Shown piece by piece: positions 25,586 through 38,471 of a stretch of DNA of 64,000 nucleotides. Every line of letters begins with the position of its first letter. Positions within the stretch are counted from its first letter, which is position 1. This DNA is from Cryptomeria japonica (Eukaryota; Streptophyta; Pinopsida; Cupressales; Cupressaceae): the NCBI RefSeq assembly GCF_030272615.1, contig NC_081405.1, positions 313,309,735 through 313,373,734 on the forward strand, in the 5' to 3' direction. The position numbers and the translations under genes were made by a program. The notes under the pieces were generated by a model that worked only from the letters and a program-made list of their open reading frames with translations, was not told the DNA's origin and searched no databases.

Positions 25586-26797
25586 GGGTGGGTGCAAGAA
25601 GTTGGGTCCCAATTCTGCGGAAGTCTATAAGCAAAAAAATTTGCCGCTAGAAACGAGTGTCCGTTTTTTAAGAAACGGGAACCCGTTTAGCTTTGGAGCC
25701 CTAACCCATAAAAATAAAACGGGTGCACATTTTGAAAAATGGGTACCCATTTAGGATCGGACCACCGTAGAGAAACGAGTGCACGATTTTTAGAAACGGG
25801 CACACATTTCTAAAAATGGGTACCCGTTTCTAAAAACGGGCACACATTTCTTAAAGTACTATAAATTTCAAAACAGGGGCCCATTTTTTGAATTTTAAAT
25901 AACGAGTGCTCATTTCATAAAAGATGGAGTGGGAAACACACCTATGCCTCGGTTTTGGCTTCGGGTTAGGCATGGTGGGACCAAGCCTATGCTTGGACCT
26001 CCAAAAAAATGGCTAAGGCACTGGAATACGAGATTTCTGCCTTGCCGTAATTTTTTGAAGGTCTTCCTGATCGTATTTTTTTATGAAACAAAAACCCATT
26101 AGAGTTCTCATTGTCCTAATTTCAAAAATGTAAATTTCACAGTGATATGATTAGTTTTACTATTTTTGCATTATTTATTAATCAAAAGTGGTACCTAAAT
26201 GTAAAATAGTGAGGTTCAATAAAACTTTAATAACTTTTTTTGTTTTTAATTTTTTTTAAAAATAAATTATATGACATCAATCTACATACAATTCTTTTGA
26301 AGATTTAAAAAAAAAAAAATTAAATATGAAATTTTCATCAAATTATGGTGGTCGTACACCGGATGTTTTGAAAATGTGCTTTATAGTCAATTAAAAATTA
26401 ATTAAAAAAAATATATTCAATAAAAAAATAAGAAAAAATATTCTCATCGATATTTGGTGTATTAGGTATCTTTTCCCAAAAGGATTTGCAAAAATTATTT
26501 TATTTACGTCAAAATATGGTGGTCGTACACATGTGTGGTATGGTCCTGAAGCAAGCATTTTGAAAAAGTGGTTTTTAAATATTCCTACTAAAAAGCAATT
26601 TCTACCATGTGGGTATTGAAATAAATTACATATTTGAAAATTAGACTCTATGCACTACATTTTCTATTACTAAATTTTTTTCAGATTCAAACTCTAAGTA
26701 CCTCAAATTTTGACATCAATCGACAAAAAAATTGAAAAATAGGGAAAACACTTCCACTTTTTGCCCAAAAGTGGGACTCAACTTCTTGCACCCACCC
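25586..26797. mobile_element. 1.2-kb non-autonomous element with 26-bp terminal inverted repeats
   Basis: The left end starts GGGTGGGTGCAAGAAGTTGG. The right end, read as reverse complement from 26797, gives the same 26 bases with a single mismatch. Both flanks carry ATTA directly next to the termini (25582-25585 and 26798-26801), a candidate 4-bp target duplication that could be chance. No coding capacity is seen. The interior has the palindrome cluster at 25640-25920 and two direct copies of ATGGTGGTCGTACAC (about 26345 and 26517). The superfamily is not assigned. Confidence 0.78.
25640..25920. repeat. Cluster of ~10 degenerate 16-bp palindromes (AAACGGGTACCCGTTT type)
   Basis: Near 25651, 25671, 25718, 25736, 25772, 25793, 25814, 25834, 25870 and 25900 there are variants of AAACGGGTRCCCGTTT. 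Some are full palindromes (AAAATGGGTACCCATTT). Adjacent copies are about 18-28 bases apart. The cluster lies near the left end of the 1.2-kb inverted-repeat element. Confidence 0.75.
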
Positions 26798-28449
26798 ATT
26801 ACTAGACCTTATTAATTATAAGAAGAAACCCCTTCTTAATAGGCATAGCCCATTTTTTATAGTGTTCCAAAATAGTAAATCCTCTCCTTGATGAATACAT
26901 TCATCATATATCCTCCTCATAAATCTTTCTTCAATATTTAAAATTAAAAATTTTCCTCCCAAGGTTGATCTACAATTTTACACCAACACCAATATCATTT
27001 GGCAACTAAATTTTGGTAGTTGAGCTAAAATTGATGGAGACCAAGGCCACTAGCCTCCTTAGGAATGCAAACCATATCCCAATTCACTAGACTCCTTTCT
27101 TTAATTTAAAATTTTCCATCCCATAAGAACTTTGTGGAAATAGCATTAAAATCCTTGATAAAACTCTAAGAGCTACTAAAAGTAAAAATTTGTATCCAAG
27201 CAAGGATCGCAATATTTTAATAAAGATAAATTTTCAACAAAAGATGACCATCAAAAAGTCAAACAACTAACCCTTAGTTGAAATAAATCAAATATTTTCT
27301 TCCATTTATTTATTTGAAGACTTCCTATAGAAAGTGATATTCTGAGATGCCCCACATGGTAAATTTTAATATGAAAAAAAAAATGTTTACAAAATTCTAT
27401 GCTAAATAATTTTTTGATGTGTTCAAGAAGATGGTGCTATATTTTTTTCTCATTAATTTTATGACTAGATGTAGATAAGCAAATATCTACCACTTTCTTG
27501 AAACTAATTAGCTTATTATTTTTAGCATCCTTATCAAAGTAGTTTCATCCACATGTGAGGAATTAGGTATTGTAAACTAGAATAGTTCTTATAATGTTTA
27601 ATTTATTATTGTGCATTTTGCATCTAGCAAAACATACAAGTACATGCATCACTAGGTGTTAACATTTTTTAGGCCACTTTATATGTTGTATGAAAAATTA
27701 GAATATTTGAATATAATTTGAAAAAAATATTTATTTAATATGGGGGAAAGTCATTTAATCAAGTACCCAATATTTAGTGTGTGTTCAATAGTTTTGTAAT
27801 ATCATAGCTTTAGTCACATAGTTCTATGTAGTATCACTTGGTGGTTTTGTGTGAGCTTGTTTCTATAAAGTCAAATATAAGGGTAGCTGACTAAGGTTGG
27901 GTAGTTGGAATTTTGAGTCATCTTATAAAGAGTGCATATGTGAAACATGACATTCTATGTGTGGTTACATGCTTGAACATATGGAGAATGCATTGGAGAG
28001 ACTTGATATTTCAAAGGTATTCATGGAGTCTTTGAAGATGTAATGTTTATTGTTGAATAATACATGAGTCATGAATAGATTTTGAGGATAGGTTTTTCCT
28101 TCTTGAGGGTTTTCCCAAGGTATACATTGTGTCATCTTCTAATGGTTATGTTGTATTTTCCCTTTCATATGGATTTCCAATAATCTACATATATTTCTCT
28201 TTTGGGTTATGTGGAAATTGCCATTAGATGAGTACAAGTTTTCTTTCATTTGATATTAGAGTCATGGATTTAAGGCTATATAACCTTTGATAGAGTAAAT
28301 CTTAGTTAAGTTTGAATCTATGGCTCAGATGAAAGAATAAACACATGGAAAGATATGAGGGTTTCAAAAGTTGTTCTTAACAAATATGAGCGTTTTGACT
28401 TTGTTCTATAATAGTTTCTTTGTAAATCTCTACTCTATGAAATATTGGG
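26798..28449. other. AT-rich intergenic DNA
   Basis: No gene, RNA gene or element boundary recognised. Confidence 0.4.
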
Positions 28450-28608
28450 TCAAATTGGTTTCTTTTTTTTTTATCGATAATGGGCCGAAGCCGATAAGGT
28501 TTACATACCCTACCCCCTTGTGGGATTTGAACTTGTGACCTCTCTTTTAAGAACACAAGTTCTCCACTAGTAGGCCAACTCAGGTTGTACTAGTCAAATT
28601 GGTTTCTT
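28450..28608 (-). mobile_element. tRNA-derived SINE with perfect 16-bp target duplication
   Basis: Target duplications GTCAAATTGGTTTCTT are identical at 28450-28465 and 28593-28608. Between them lies a 127-bp body on the minus strand. It has a tRNA-like head with an A-box-like TTGGCCTACTAGTGG and a B-box GTTCAAATCCC, followed by a non-tRNA part and a short A-tail (T run on the plus strand at 28466-28473). SINEs are transcribed by RNA polymerase III from these boxes and moved by LINE machinery. The perfect duplication suggests a relatively young insertion. No full tRNA gene structure is claimed. Confidence 0.88.
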
Positions 28609-30778
28609 GGATGTGCATCCATATTATGATTTTTTGGGGGAATTTTTACATATGACCCCTTGTGACAAAATGGACCTTATCATTGGGTGTTGGATGACTG
28701 AGAAATAAAAAATGACATAAAATTTGACCTATTTGGAAATTTTTTTAAAATGGTGAAATATTTGCCCCAAGTCAGGCTATACGACCATATGCCCTCAGGC
28801 ATATTGATATTTTAAAAAATAAAAAGAAATAGATTTACCCATCACCATAAATATTTTTTTACAACTATTATTAAAAAAAATTAAAGGCATTGAAAAGTTT
28901 GAAAATATTTAAAAAAATTAATTTTAAAATATTTAGGTGGGGGTCATACACACCTTGTACTCCTTCTATCACTATAAAAGGTTGGTACTAGGGTTGTCAG
29001 TTGGCATTGAAAGTGTTGGCCACCAATCAACAGTATTGGTGGTCTCAACCAACCATAAATTGCCATCCATATTAGAAATAGTGCCACAATAAATAAACAA
29101 ATTTTATTTTTAATAGCAACTTATTTAAAACATTAAATTTTGACCACCCACAATTAAATTAGATTATATATTAAATTGTATCCACCCTATAGCTCAATGT
29201 TAGCTTTCCACCACTTGCCATCTAGTGGCACCAATAGCATATAACCACCATTGGTGGCTCTACTTGGGGGCAACCTCTACACACTAAATAGGTAAATCGG
29301 CCTTTTCTCAAAACAAATGTAACTTTTTCTCAGATTTTCCATTTTCGACTTTCTACACTCATTGAAAAGAGGGTTTTGAGAACTACACAACGGTATAGGT
29401 TTGGTTCCTTGTTTTTTCCAGTTTAACGAGTTTTTGGGGCTTAGAAGTTATATGTTCTCATTCACATAGTTTTGAGCATAACTTTTGCATACACAAATGA
29501 TTTTTTAATTTTGAAGAGGAGTTGGAGAGTATGTGTAGTACACTTCATGGTGGTTTATTACTTACACATTTTAATGAGCGGGGAAAGTTGTATACTTGTT
29601 TGAACACTTGTAGGTACCTATAATTAAGGGTGTGATTAGGTGATCATATAGATGATTCAAGAGGTGAAACCTTGAATGTACATATTTTATTATGGTATTC
29701 ATGATGATATAGTTGATTTTTAGGTTTAGTACTTCCTAGTACATTTTTATAGGTGTTTTAAGTGTTAGAGAATTTGATGGTTCATAGGTTGTCTTTGGTT
29801 TGAGGACATGATTGGACATGGTTGAGACTTGGAATTTTGTGTGGGTGATAGTTGAGTGCAAATAAACATTGGTGATGATTTATGGTATCATGAATATGTA
29901 GGTACACTTTTGGTTTGACACAATGTAATCAGGTTTGTGGTGGTTTGGTGGTGATTTAGTAAATGATATTTGGGTATTATTTATTATCTCCTAGATACTT
30001 GATTGGTTTCTCAAATATTGTACTTAGATATCCACATGTTTGGCAAATCAAATTTGTGGTTGATTTAGTGTTTAATCAATTTGATCTATAGGATTTTTCT
30101 ATTTGATATCTTAGTTTGTAGGTTACTAATGTGATAATGAGTTTGCATGTTTTAGTGTTTGGATCTATGAGTTGTGCAATTTGTATGTATGTCCAACCTA
30201 TTTATTATAGTGTGATGATGTGATATGAACCATCTATATCCATTGGGGTTGATTCAATGTTGATGCAAGCTTTGCTAATTGGTATGCTATGTAATCATTT
30301 GTGCAATGATATGGTTTCTTTGATATGAGAGGATGAATATAATTTATAGTACTACAATAGTTAGTTTTGGGACTTGTAGAATTATTATTTATCACAATGT
30401 CATTATAGCTTGGTAACACTAGCCAATGGAAGATTTGACAATGATGCTTTAATGGTGTTGGATTGATTCATGATGGTTTGTTTTTGGTTGCCTCTTCTTT
30501 CCTTGGAGATCTTGGTTTCACTTGATGTCATTAAAATTTCAACTTTGTTTGTGTGTAGACCTAGATGATCTTCATTTAGTAGATGGTTACTATAATGCCA
30601 TATTTTGATCTTCATTTCCTAAATTTTTAATAGGCTAGATGTTATATGTTGAGTGAACATTTCCTTTAGTGATTCAAGGTCAATATGGCTATTTTCTCCA
30701 AGAAACACTTGAAACTAAGTCTTGAGAGGAGTTTTTCCTCAATTAGAAATGGCCTCCTTTAAATATTTCCATCAAAGA
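28609..30778. other. AT-rich intergenic DNA
   Basis: No convincing gene. Two minus-strand open frames at 30234-30615 could be remote extensions of the neighbouring copia remnant, but they show no recognisable motif. Confidence 0.35.
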
Positions 30779-31690
30779 TTAATTTTTGTTAACTATTAAA
30801 CAACATATGAATTCCTTTTCCAGAAAAAGCTTCATATTTTTTGCAATTATTTCAGTAATTGAGATAAGATTTTTCCTTAATCCTAGAACAAATAAAATAT
30901 TATGAATAATTGTTTTACCTTGAATTGGAATATTTAGAGGAGCCTTGCAAACTCCTTCAACATGCAATTGTGAATAATCTCCCAAAGTAATAGTGACTCT
31001 TGATTTCTTTACTACATTTCTCATGTTGTTAGTATGACCATTCATGTGGCGAGTAGCACATGAATTGATAATCCAAACATCATAATTTTAAATACATTTA
31101 AATACATCTATTGTAAAAAGCATATGATTTTCATAATCTTCAATTTATGCATCAACCATCATATTTATTTCGCTTACTTTTGTTCATAGATTTCTTCTTT
31201 CCAAATAATTGCTCTTGAAAATGATTGAGATGATTGTAATCATAGAAAACCTTCCTTTGTTCATCACTACCTATAATAGAATACATTTATTGTTGATGCT
31301 TTTTGTCGTTGAGCATATAGGAAAAACCATTTTTTTATTCAACTTTAATATCTCTATTAAATATCTCCTCATGTTCCAATAGTAGATTGTCTAGATCATT
31401 GAATTTTGAGGTTGTCAAATTTTCACTCAATGTGAAAGTAGTTTAGAAGTTCCCAAATCATGATTTTGACAGAATATTAAATACTATAGAAATGAGATTT
31501 TTAATAGTTGTAGTCTTACTTACATTAATAAAACAATTTAAAATACCCTTAAATTTTGATATATACTCAATTACCAATCCATCCATTCTTAAATTATATT
31601 TAATTGAATTTAGACATGTAGTTTATCACTATCATTTTTGTGTTCAAAGATTACAATGATGGCATACAAAACTTCTTTTGACAACATTAA
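30779..31690 (-). pseudogene. Ty1/copia Gag-protease remnant
   Basis: Read leftward from about 31690, a Gag-like part shows EYISKFKGILNCF, TIKNLISIVFNIL and FNDLDNLLLEHEE, matching the copia Gag (UBN2-type) layout. Further on, WIINSCATRHMNG corresponds to the copia protease active-site region (normally D-S-G-A-T), with the Asp and Gly replaced. Then TITLGDYSQLHVEG and NILFVLGLRKNLISI match the pre-integrase region. Stops and missing segments make it non-functional. No LTRs were found. Confidence 0.7.
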
Positions 31691-31714
31691 TAAATACAAT
31701 AAATATGGCTGACT

Positions 31715-32070
31715 ATACCCGCCACTTCCGGGGACCAACCATTCCTATGTTGAATTTTGCCACGTTATGTAGACCGAGTCTCGGAGAGGCCGAAGTTCAA
31801 TGGCTTATAAGTTTTTAAAACGAAGGATGGAGTTTTGTCACCTACATACGTTTCCATATTATATTGAAAATTAGCGCAGGAAGGATAACTTAGATAAATT
31901 AGAAGAGGTGGAAGCTGTTGTAACATAACGGAACGAATGCGTGTGGTTTAAACCGACATAGCGTATAAAGAAGTGTAATACAGGCATCTCTTCAATTGTC
32001 TCTATTCTACATATGCGGCCAAAAATGAAGGTCGAAGAAATCGGGATTGCTTTCGACGTACTGTGGTACT
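31715..32070 (+). pseudogene. Chimeric beta-glucosidase relic: promoter and start codon fused to an exon 8 fragment
   Basis: Bases 31715-32027 match the promoter and leader of the beta-glucosidase gene at 2916-3387, including the AAAAATGAAG start context (ATG 32025-32027). Immediately after ATGAAG the sequence jumps to GTCGAAGAAATCGGGATTGC and TTTCGACGTACTGTGGTAC, matching exon 8 of the intact gene (5391-5427). Everything from exon 1 to early exon 8, about 2 kb, is missing, and similarity stops within exon 8. This is a relic of a second gene copy with an internal deletion or a template switch. It encodes nothing useful. Confidence 0.82.
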
Positions 32071-32079
32071 TTACCTTTA

Positions 32080-35000
32080 CTTTTTAAATTCGCGCGTCTT
32101 TAAAGGTGGTGATTTCGTTTGAGTCAAAATATTTGTCACCCTTTCCAAACTCTCAAATCTTTCTTGATTGTTTTCTTTTTCAACATAAACATATTCATAT
32201 TTTTAAGAATATTTTAAATATCTGATTATCACTTAGATTTATCAATCTATTCTCAATTCATTTGCATACAATTTATTCTTTCATTTTTCTATTCTAATAT
32301 ATATTTTTAGAATGATCATTTAATTCATATATCTAATATATATTTTTAGAATGATCATTTAATTCATATATGGAAGAGATCCCAATACATTTTTTTGCTA
32401 CATGCTTCTTTATTACAATAAGAATACTAAATATACTATTTTCCTTGAGCTAGTTTATTTCACCTTATAAATTCTATAAAACCAATTTTATTTATTTTAA
32501 CATTAATATATTTAGGATTTTTTATTTTTTTTTTCTCTACTCTTGATTCAATAAACTTTACAATTCTGTGTCTATACTTTCCCCTTTTTTTTTCCTTTAT
32601 TACTTATTTCTTTTATTATTTTAGATCTAACATTATGTGTAAAACATGTACAAGATAGTCATGTGGTTGTTGTGTGGTCAAAGAACCAAAAAAAATTAAA
32701 ATAATAAAATTATGTTCAAGTCATAGATTTATCAAGGACACAACAAAAGGAGATTGGAAAAATTAATGACGAATGGCATAGGTAATATGGGGAAGGTTGC
32801 AAAGCATGGCATCCATGTCCATGAAAATAGAAAAACAAATTTTGCCACTTGCATGGAAACACAAATAATCTATTATCTACGCTCAAAATTAGGTGATAGA
32901 CTCTCCTAAAGCATGAAGGAATAATGAAGGGAGAGAGAGGGAGGACTTCTAAGAGAATAAATGTAGCTACTCTAATAGAACTGTATGCATAATGTGTGAG
33001 AAAGGTAAAAGGACAAGAGTTGTTTGACAAAATGTCTCAAGTAAACATGGTCTCCAAAAATGCAATGATTACATGATATGCACAAAATTGTATATGTTGA
33101 AAAGGCTTGATAAACTTTTAGGAAATGTAATGAGCAAATATATGAGGTGAAAATAAAGGAGGCATAGGAGATGGGGAAGAAGAAAAAATATGAGTAGGAG
33201 AGGAAGAAATTACACATGAAGGGAGTGAGAGGAGACTTCTTGCATGCGAAAAATATTACCTATGTCACGAAAAGGAAAAATGTGGAAGTCAATATAATAG
33301 GAGCTAAGATGATTGGAGTAGAGGGGGAGTGGGAAATGAAAAAATGAGTTGGGCATGACAATCTCATAAAATGCATATGTCACAACATACACACAAACAA
33401 ATTTGTTCAAAGGGGTGTAGAAACCTTCAAGCAAAGTTAGTGCAGACACAACTAGTAGTTGACAATCTAAACTCTATAGTCTCTAGCGACAACCTCTCAA
33501 CTTGTGATGGCATGATCACATGGGAACAAGTTTGGATAGCTCCATTGTTCCTTTCTTTGGGTGAGGTTTAATTTAACTATCTTATTATTAGATGCACATT
33601 TTTTAAATATTATATCAAATAGTTCATAGACATCCTCCATACTTCCACAACTTCATCTTTAAAGTAAAAAGGCTAGTCATATAGTATTAACTTAATTTCT
33701 ACCCTTTTTAGGTTCTTCATGTAAATCTGAGTCACTTACTTGATCACATAGCTTTCTTTCTCTTGTATATATGAAATGCATATACTACAAAAAGGATCAT
33801 AATTTATTGCCTCATTTATAAGTTTTAGAGATCAAGTTATGTCATCACATATGACTTCTTTCATGTGATTGTGTGCCAAGAAATTTAATGTTTAGGACCC
33901 TATTGTAGGCCTTTTAGGTATGTGCCATATAGAAATACAATTTATTAATACACAATAAATGATTTTAATATAGTAAACTTGATGGAGGAAGTACCATGAG
34001 AACCCAGGAAGAGTAATATGGTTCTACTGGATGAATGTATGCTTGTATAGGAATCATAGCCTAGACAAGACATATGGGTGGTTGATTAAATGTCTTCAAG
34101 AACTAATGTATTGAGTAATAACACGAGGTTCTAGTGTATATTCCAAATTGATTATAAAATAAAGGCTTTAGAAATTGGTAATAAGAAAAAACAAATTAGC
34201 CCCTTGTTTGATTGCACTCGAACTAGAGTTTGACAAGAGGGAATCAAACCTAAAAGAATCCTGGCTAAAAGGAATTTCAATTAGATTTTGCAAATGGTAA
34301 TAGTGATTTCCTTGTACCACCTTATTTACAGCTTTATGAGAAAGGATTTATATCTCAACTCTTTGAAATATGATTGTTAGAATGTTATACCCTCTTAACA
34401 TCCCATTGGTATTATCTTGTTTGTTGAATAGTTACTCAATATGAGCCTTTGCATTCAATATTTACTAATTTAGGTGATAAGGACTTCATTAATGGAATCA
34501 AAACTATTTTCTCATCATGTTACAGGTTGGTATTTTTTTAAGTATTCAAGTTTCAAACTAGGAGTTTATGTAAAGATTTATATGACTATGTGATGTTTAT
34601 AAACCTCTGAACTATCATTAGAATTATCAATTGAACTAAGGGATTAGTACAGAATGTGAATGGTTGAATAGAATAAAATTATCACTAACTTTAAAAGGTT
34701 TTATAGAGTTAAGACATAAATAAATTGTAATTATATAGCATAGAATCCTCTAATATTTTATACTAACTATCAAGATCATGTTTAGTTATGAGTGTCAAGT
34801 GTAATTATTTTCTAGTAATAGCAAACTACACCATAAGATAAATAAAATGAGAAGGCTAAGAATATTAATATTAATATTATTGAATGCACCTCATACAATT
34901 ATATAAAGGATATACTAATGGACTATGGTTCCTAGTGCCCTAGACCTCCTAGTCTATGGCATCTAGTGTCATGGTCTTGTCAAAATGGACCGAAATTTAA

Positions 35001-37470
35001 ATATCTAATGTTGAGGAAGTTGTTGAGTAAGAAAGTGCTCCTCGATGTCAAACTTCTTTAAATTTTCAACACATTTCATGAGGCTGTGTATAAAATACAA
35101 GTCTCACCCCTTCATTTGAAATATATCTCTCAATTATATCTCTTCATAATTTTCTACAAGCCAATTGAGCAATCACAATCAGACATTTTTCAAGGTAGTG
35201 AAATAGAGATCAAGCATTCAAAGTTAGCATCCATGATCAAGTTTATGTGTTTCCACCATGAATAAAGACACATGTAAACTCCTATCAATAAATATCAACC
35301 TTTCATGAGTCTTCAAGGAAAGAAGATTCATAGAAAAGGAATAACATTGTCAAGTTTGCATTTCGTTAAGGTTTTTAGCCTCTACCCTAAAAGGGTAAGC
35401 TCTCTTTTCAATCATTAATTATTGTAGTGTAGGTTAATTCCTTCCCAAGGTTTGAATTAGGATAACTTTTATGAAACCCAACACTTTTCCTCTCTTTTAT
35501 GTGTGTAGGTGACATATTTGATGGCATAGAGTTATTGATCTAGAAGGTGTAGACAAAGATACACAGTTTCATATTCAAAATAGGCAAGAAACCCTTCTCA
35601 CTTTTCATTAGTTGGAAGTTTTTGAAAAGCATTATCTAAATTTTTGGGAGCATAATCTACAAGACATCCTAATATGGATTTCACACATTTGAGCTTAACA
35701 AAACATGCCTATCCACAATGACTGACACTTTCGGGCATAGATGAAGCTTATTTCCTAATTTACAGTTCTTTATCTTCCTATTTATGTTGTTTCTTGTCAA
35801 AATCCCTAGTTCTTGCATCATTTCTCATTCCAATCATATCAATGTCACAAAGAGAATATTCAACCATGATTCCCAACTCTCCCAAGATTATGAAGTTGGG
35901 CCTAATTGGTTATTCTCCAATGAATGCTGGTGCGAATGGGTTTGATTCCTAGTTTGCATGTTTAGACTAGTGAACACTCCATTTCCAACACCATTTCACA
36001 TAATATTTTAACTATTCAACTAATAATATCCTTATCATTTCAACCTCATTCCTCATCTAAAATTAATTAATTCTCCCTTCTTTTATGGTCTAATTTTAGG
36101 TGAATAAAAACAATTATTTACCTAGACAATTACATATCTCATTCAAAAATTAAATAAATTCTCATATTTATTTGATTCACTATTTTATGCACTTTTAATT
36201 AATTATCTAATCAATCACCTACATATACTTTTTTTTTTAACACATGTCATCAATGATTAGTCAAGGCCTATTTGGCCATTTCACCATGTGGATCTATCTG
36301 ACATGATGTGTATGCCTTTTTGAACTGGAGCATGGACCACATCTTCCATTCTCAAAAAAATGCTAATTTTTTACTCTTATATACTTAAATTTAAACTTCT
36401 CAATGTACTTGAGGCATGAGAAGAATACAAAAGTCTATCTTTTAAAGGTACTCTAAAAGTACCTCAAGGTTCTCGCCATTTACCTTTTCCCAAAATCAAT
36501 CTCCCACCATCGATTCTCCACATATCTTTGAAACCTCCATCCTTACCAATCAAAGTGTTCCATTTTTTATATCATCATCCTCCAAGCTGTCTCACGCAAT
36601 ATGAGGCCTTGTTCTTTATCTTTGATCCTCATCCTTCGTCTCTTAGGACTAAATTTCATAAATTAAGAGTCTCCTTTAACATTTGAGACAACTACTTGAA
36701 TGTAGTGTTATGTTATTATTTTTAGCACTTGTCCTATCAATGATAAATCAGTAAAGTAGTTCTTTAGACACATCCAACTCATGTTGGTGGAATAATGAGA
36801 CAAAATAAGGTATAATTCTATGCCTTTATTTTGCATTTTGTCTTCTTAGGCATCAACTTTCATGTTTAATTGATGATGAATTGAGTAGTTTAAACTAGTT
36901 TAGGTTGTTATTTTATGTTCATTTTTTTAGGTACATATAACCCATAGGTAATATCTTATGTTATTTTATATTTAAAAGATTGATAAGTTTGAATCAAAAT
37001 AAATTGGTACTGTATAGTACACACTTTATGCATTTTATGTTTTTTAGATTTCTAAATATGATTTTAATAGTCAATTCTAGTTTTATAAGAGGTATATTAT
37101 AAGGTATTTTGCATTTGAATGAAAAATATACACTATGAAGTCCTTAAATAGTTAAATGGAAGTTAACAAATTTGTGAAACTCTACAATATTTATTTAATA
37201 TTTTACACATGGATTTATAACAAAATTATAGTCACAAAAGTTTAAATCAATATTACAATCATAGAATTTTAAATAGTACATAAATACATCCTTACACATA
37301 TTTGTATAGCTTGATGTATAAAATACTTCTTCAAGATCCTACACAATGATTGAATACAAAATTATAACTCATAAACTATTAAAGTCTTAGATTAAGTTTA
37401 AAGGTGATCACATTAACACAAAATAACATTATCTCAAAATATTGCATTTCTACCCTTCAACATGGACACA
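32080..37470. other. Long AT-rich gene-free stretch
   Basis: No gene recognised. A tandem pair of about 40 bp (TATTTTTAGAATGATCATTT) lies at about 32296-32375. Open frames at 32716-33449 (-) are biased to Tyr, Phe and Ser and arise from purine-rich DNA on the other strand. The sequence around 35340-35540 resembles a retroelement leader, but without supporting motifs. Confidence 0.4.
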
Positions 37471-37474
37471 ATTT

Positions 37475-37620
37475 ATCGAGTGGTATTAAAATTTAACGTG
37501 TAGATGTGCAAGGGCCTCACTAAATTGTCTAAATCATCCTATTGCAAGCAAAAGATCATGAGATCCAATCCTCCCGTCTACATGGTGCTATATGATTGGT
37601 CATAGCAAAAGAAAAAAGTT
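37475..37620 (+). mobile_element. Possible second tRNA-derived SINE
   Basis: TCGAGTGGTATTA resembles an A box and AGATCATGAGATCCAATCCT a B-box region, with tRNA-like spacing of roughly 80 bases, followed by an A-rich end near 37605-37618. No target duplication was found and the boxes deviate from consensus, so this stays tentative. Confidence 0.3.
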
Positions 37621-38471
37621 AACATATAGATAAAATATATAAACATCTAGACATTATGTATACATCTTATGATTCTCTTATAGAATATTAAAAATTTGAT
37701 TCATGTTTACAACAAAAATCTAATTATTAAATATAAATTATACATATTTATTAAAATTATCAAACTAAATTCAATTTAGTTTTTATAATTTATTTAATTA
37801 ACATTAACATTGAATGCAGCAACAACTTTAATTCAATTCATATATTAAACCTTTATTTAAAAAATAATAATAATTAAAATACTCTTTTGTAATAGGTGAT
37901 TTAATCTCTTTTCAAGCTTCACCTACTTAGTGATATGATCGCATTTCTAGCTTATCTAGAGGCTTAAATTAGTGTTTGTTTGTTTTTTGATAAAAGTGGA
38001 TAGAACCACTGAACTATATTAAATTTTAAAGTTTTTTTTACAGTGTCTGGTTCAAAAAGCACTGAAGGGAAAGAACCAGTAAGAAAACCCTTTAGTATTG
38101 TTTAAGTAACACAAGCCTATTCTACCCAATACCAAATGCCCATTGGCATAGTACATCAAAAAACCTATCCCAATTACATAAGCTGCATTAGATATAAAGG
38201 AAGTTGCCAATAGAAGCATATAGAAGGAAGATTAAAGTATGATCACTGAAGGATGCATATCCATTGCTGCCAAAAAATACCAGTCTGAACCACCCCTATC
38301 TATGAAACACAGTTCTCCAACCACTAGTTAGAATGATACCACATAGCAGAAATGAAACCATAATCAGACACCCTATCAAAATAAACATTGTGATCTAGCA
38401 TAACAGAACCCACACCAAAGAAAAGCCACACCAAATAAGGAGGTAGATGAAGACAACAACTATGCCCTTCT

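Noticed and set aside
32716-33449. Three overlapping minus-strand open frames rich in Tyr, Phe and Ser
   Set aside because: They are the complement of purine-rich low-complexity DNA and show no domain, no conserved block and no proper start context.
34900-35700. Possible retroelement leader or LTR
   Set aside because: No paired LTR, primer-binding site or polypurine tract could be recognised.
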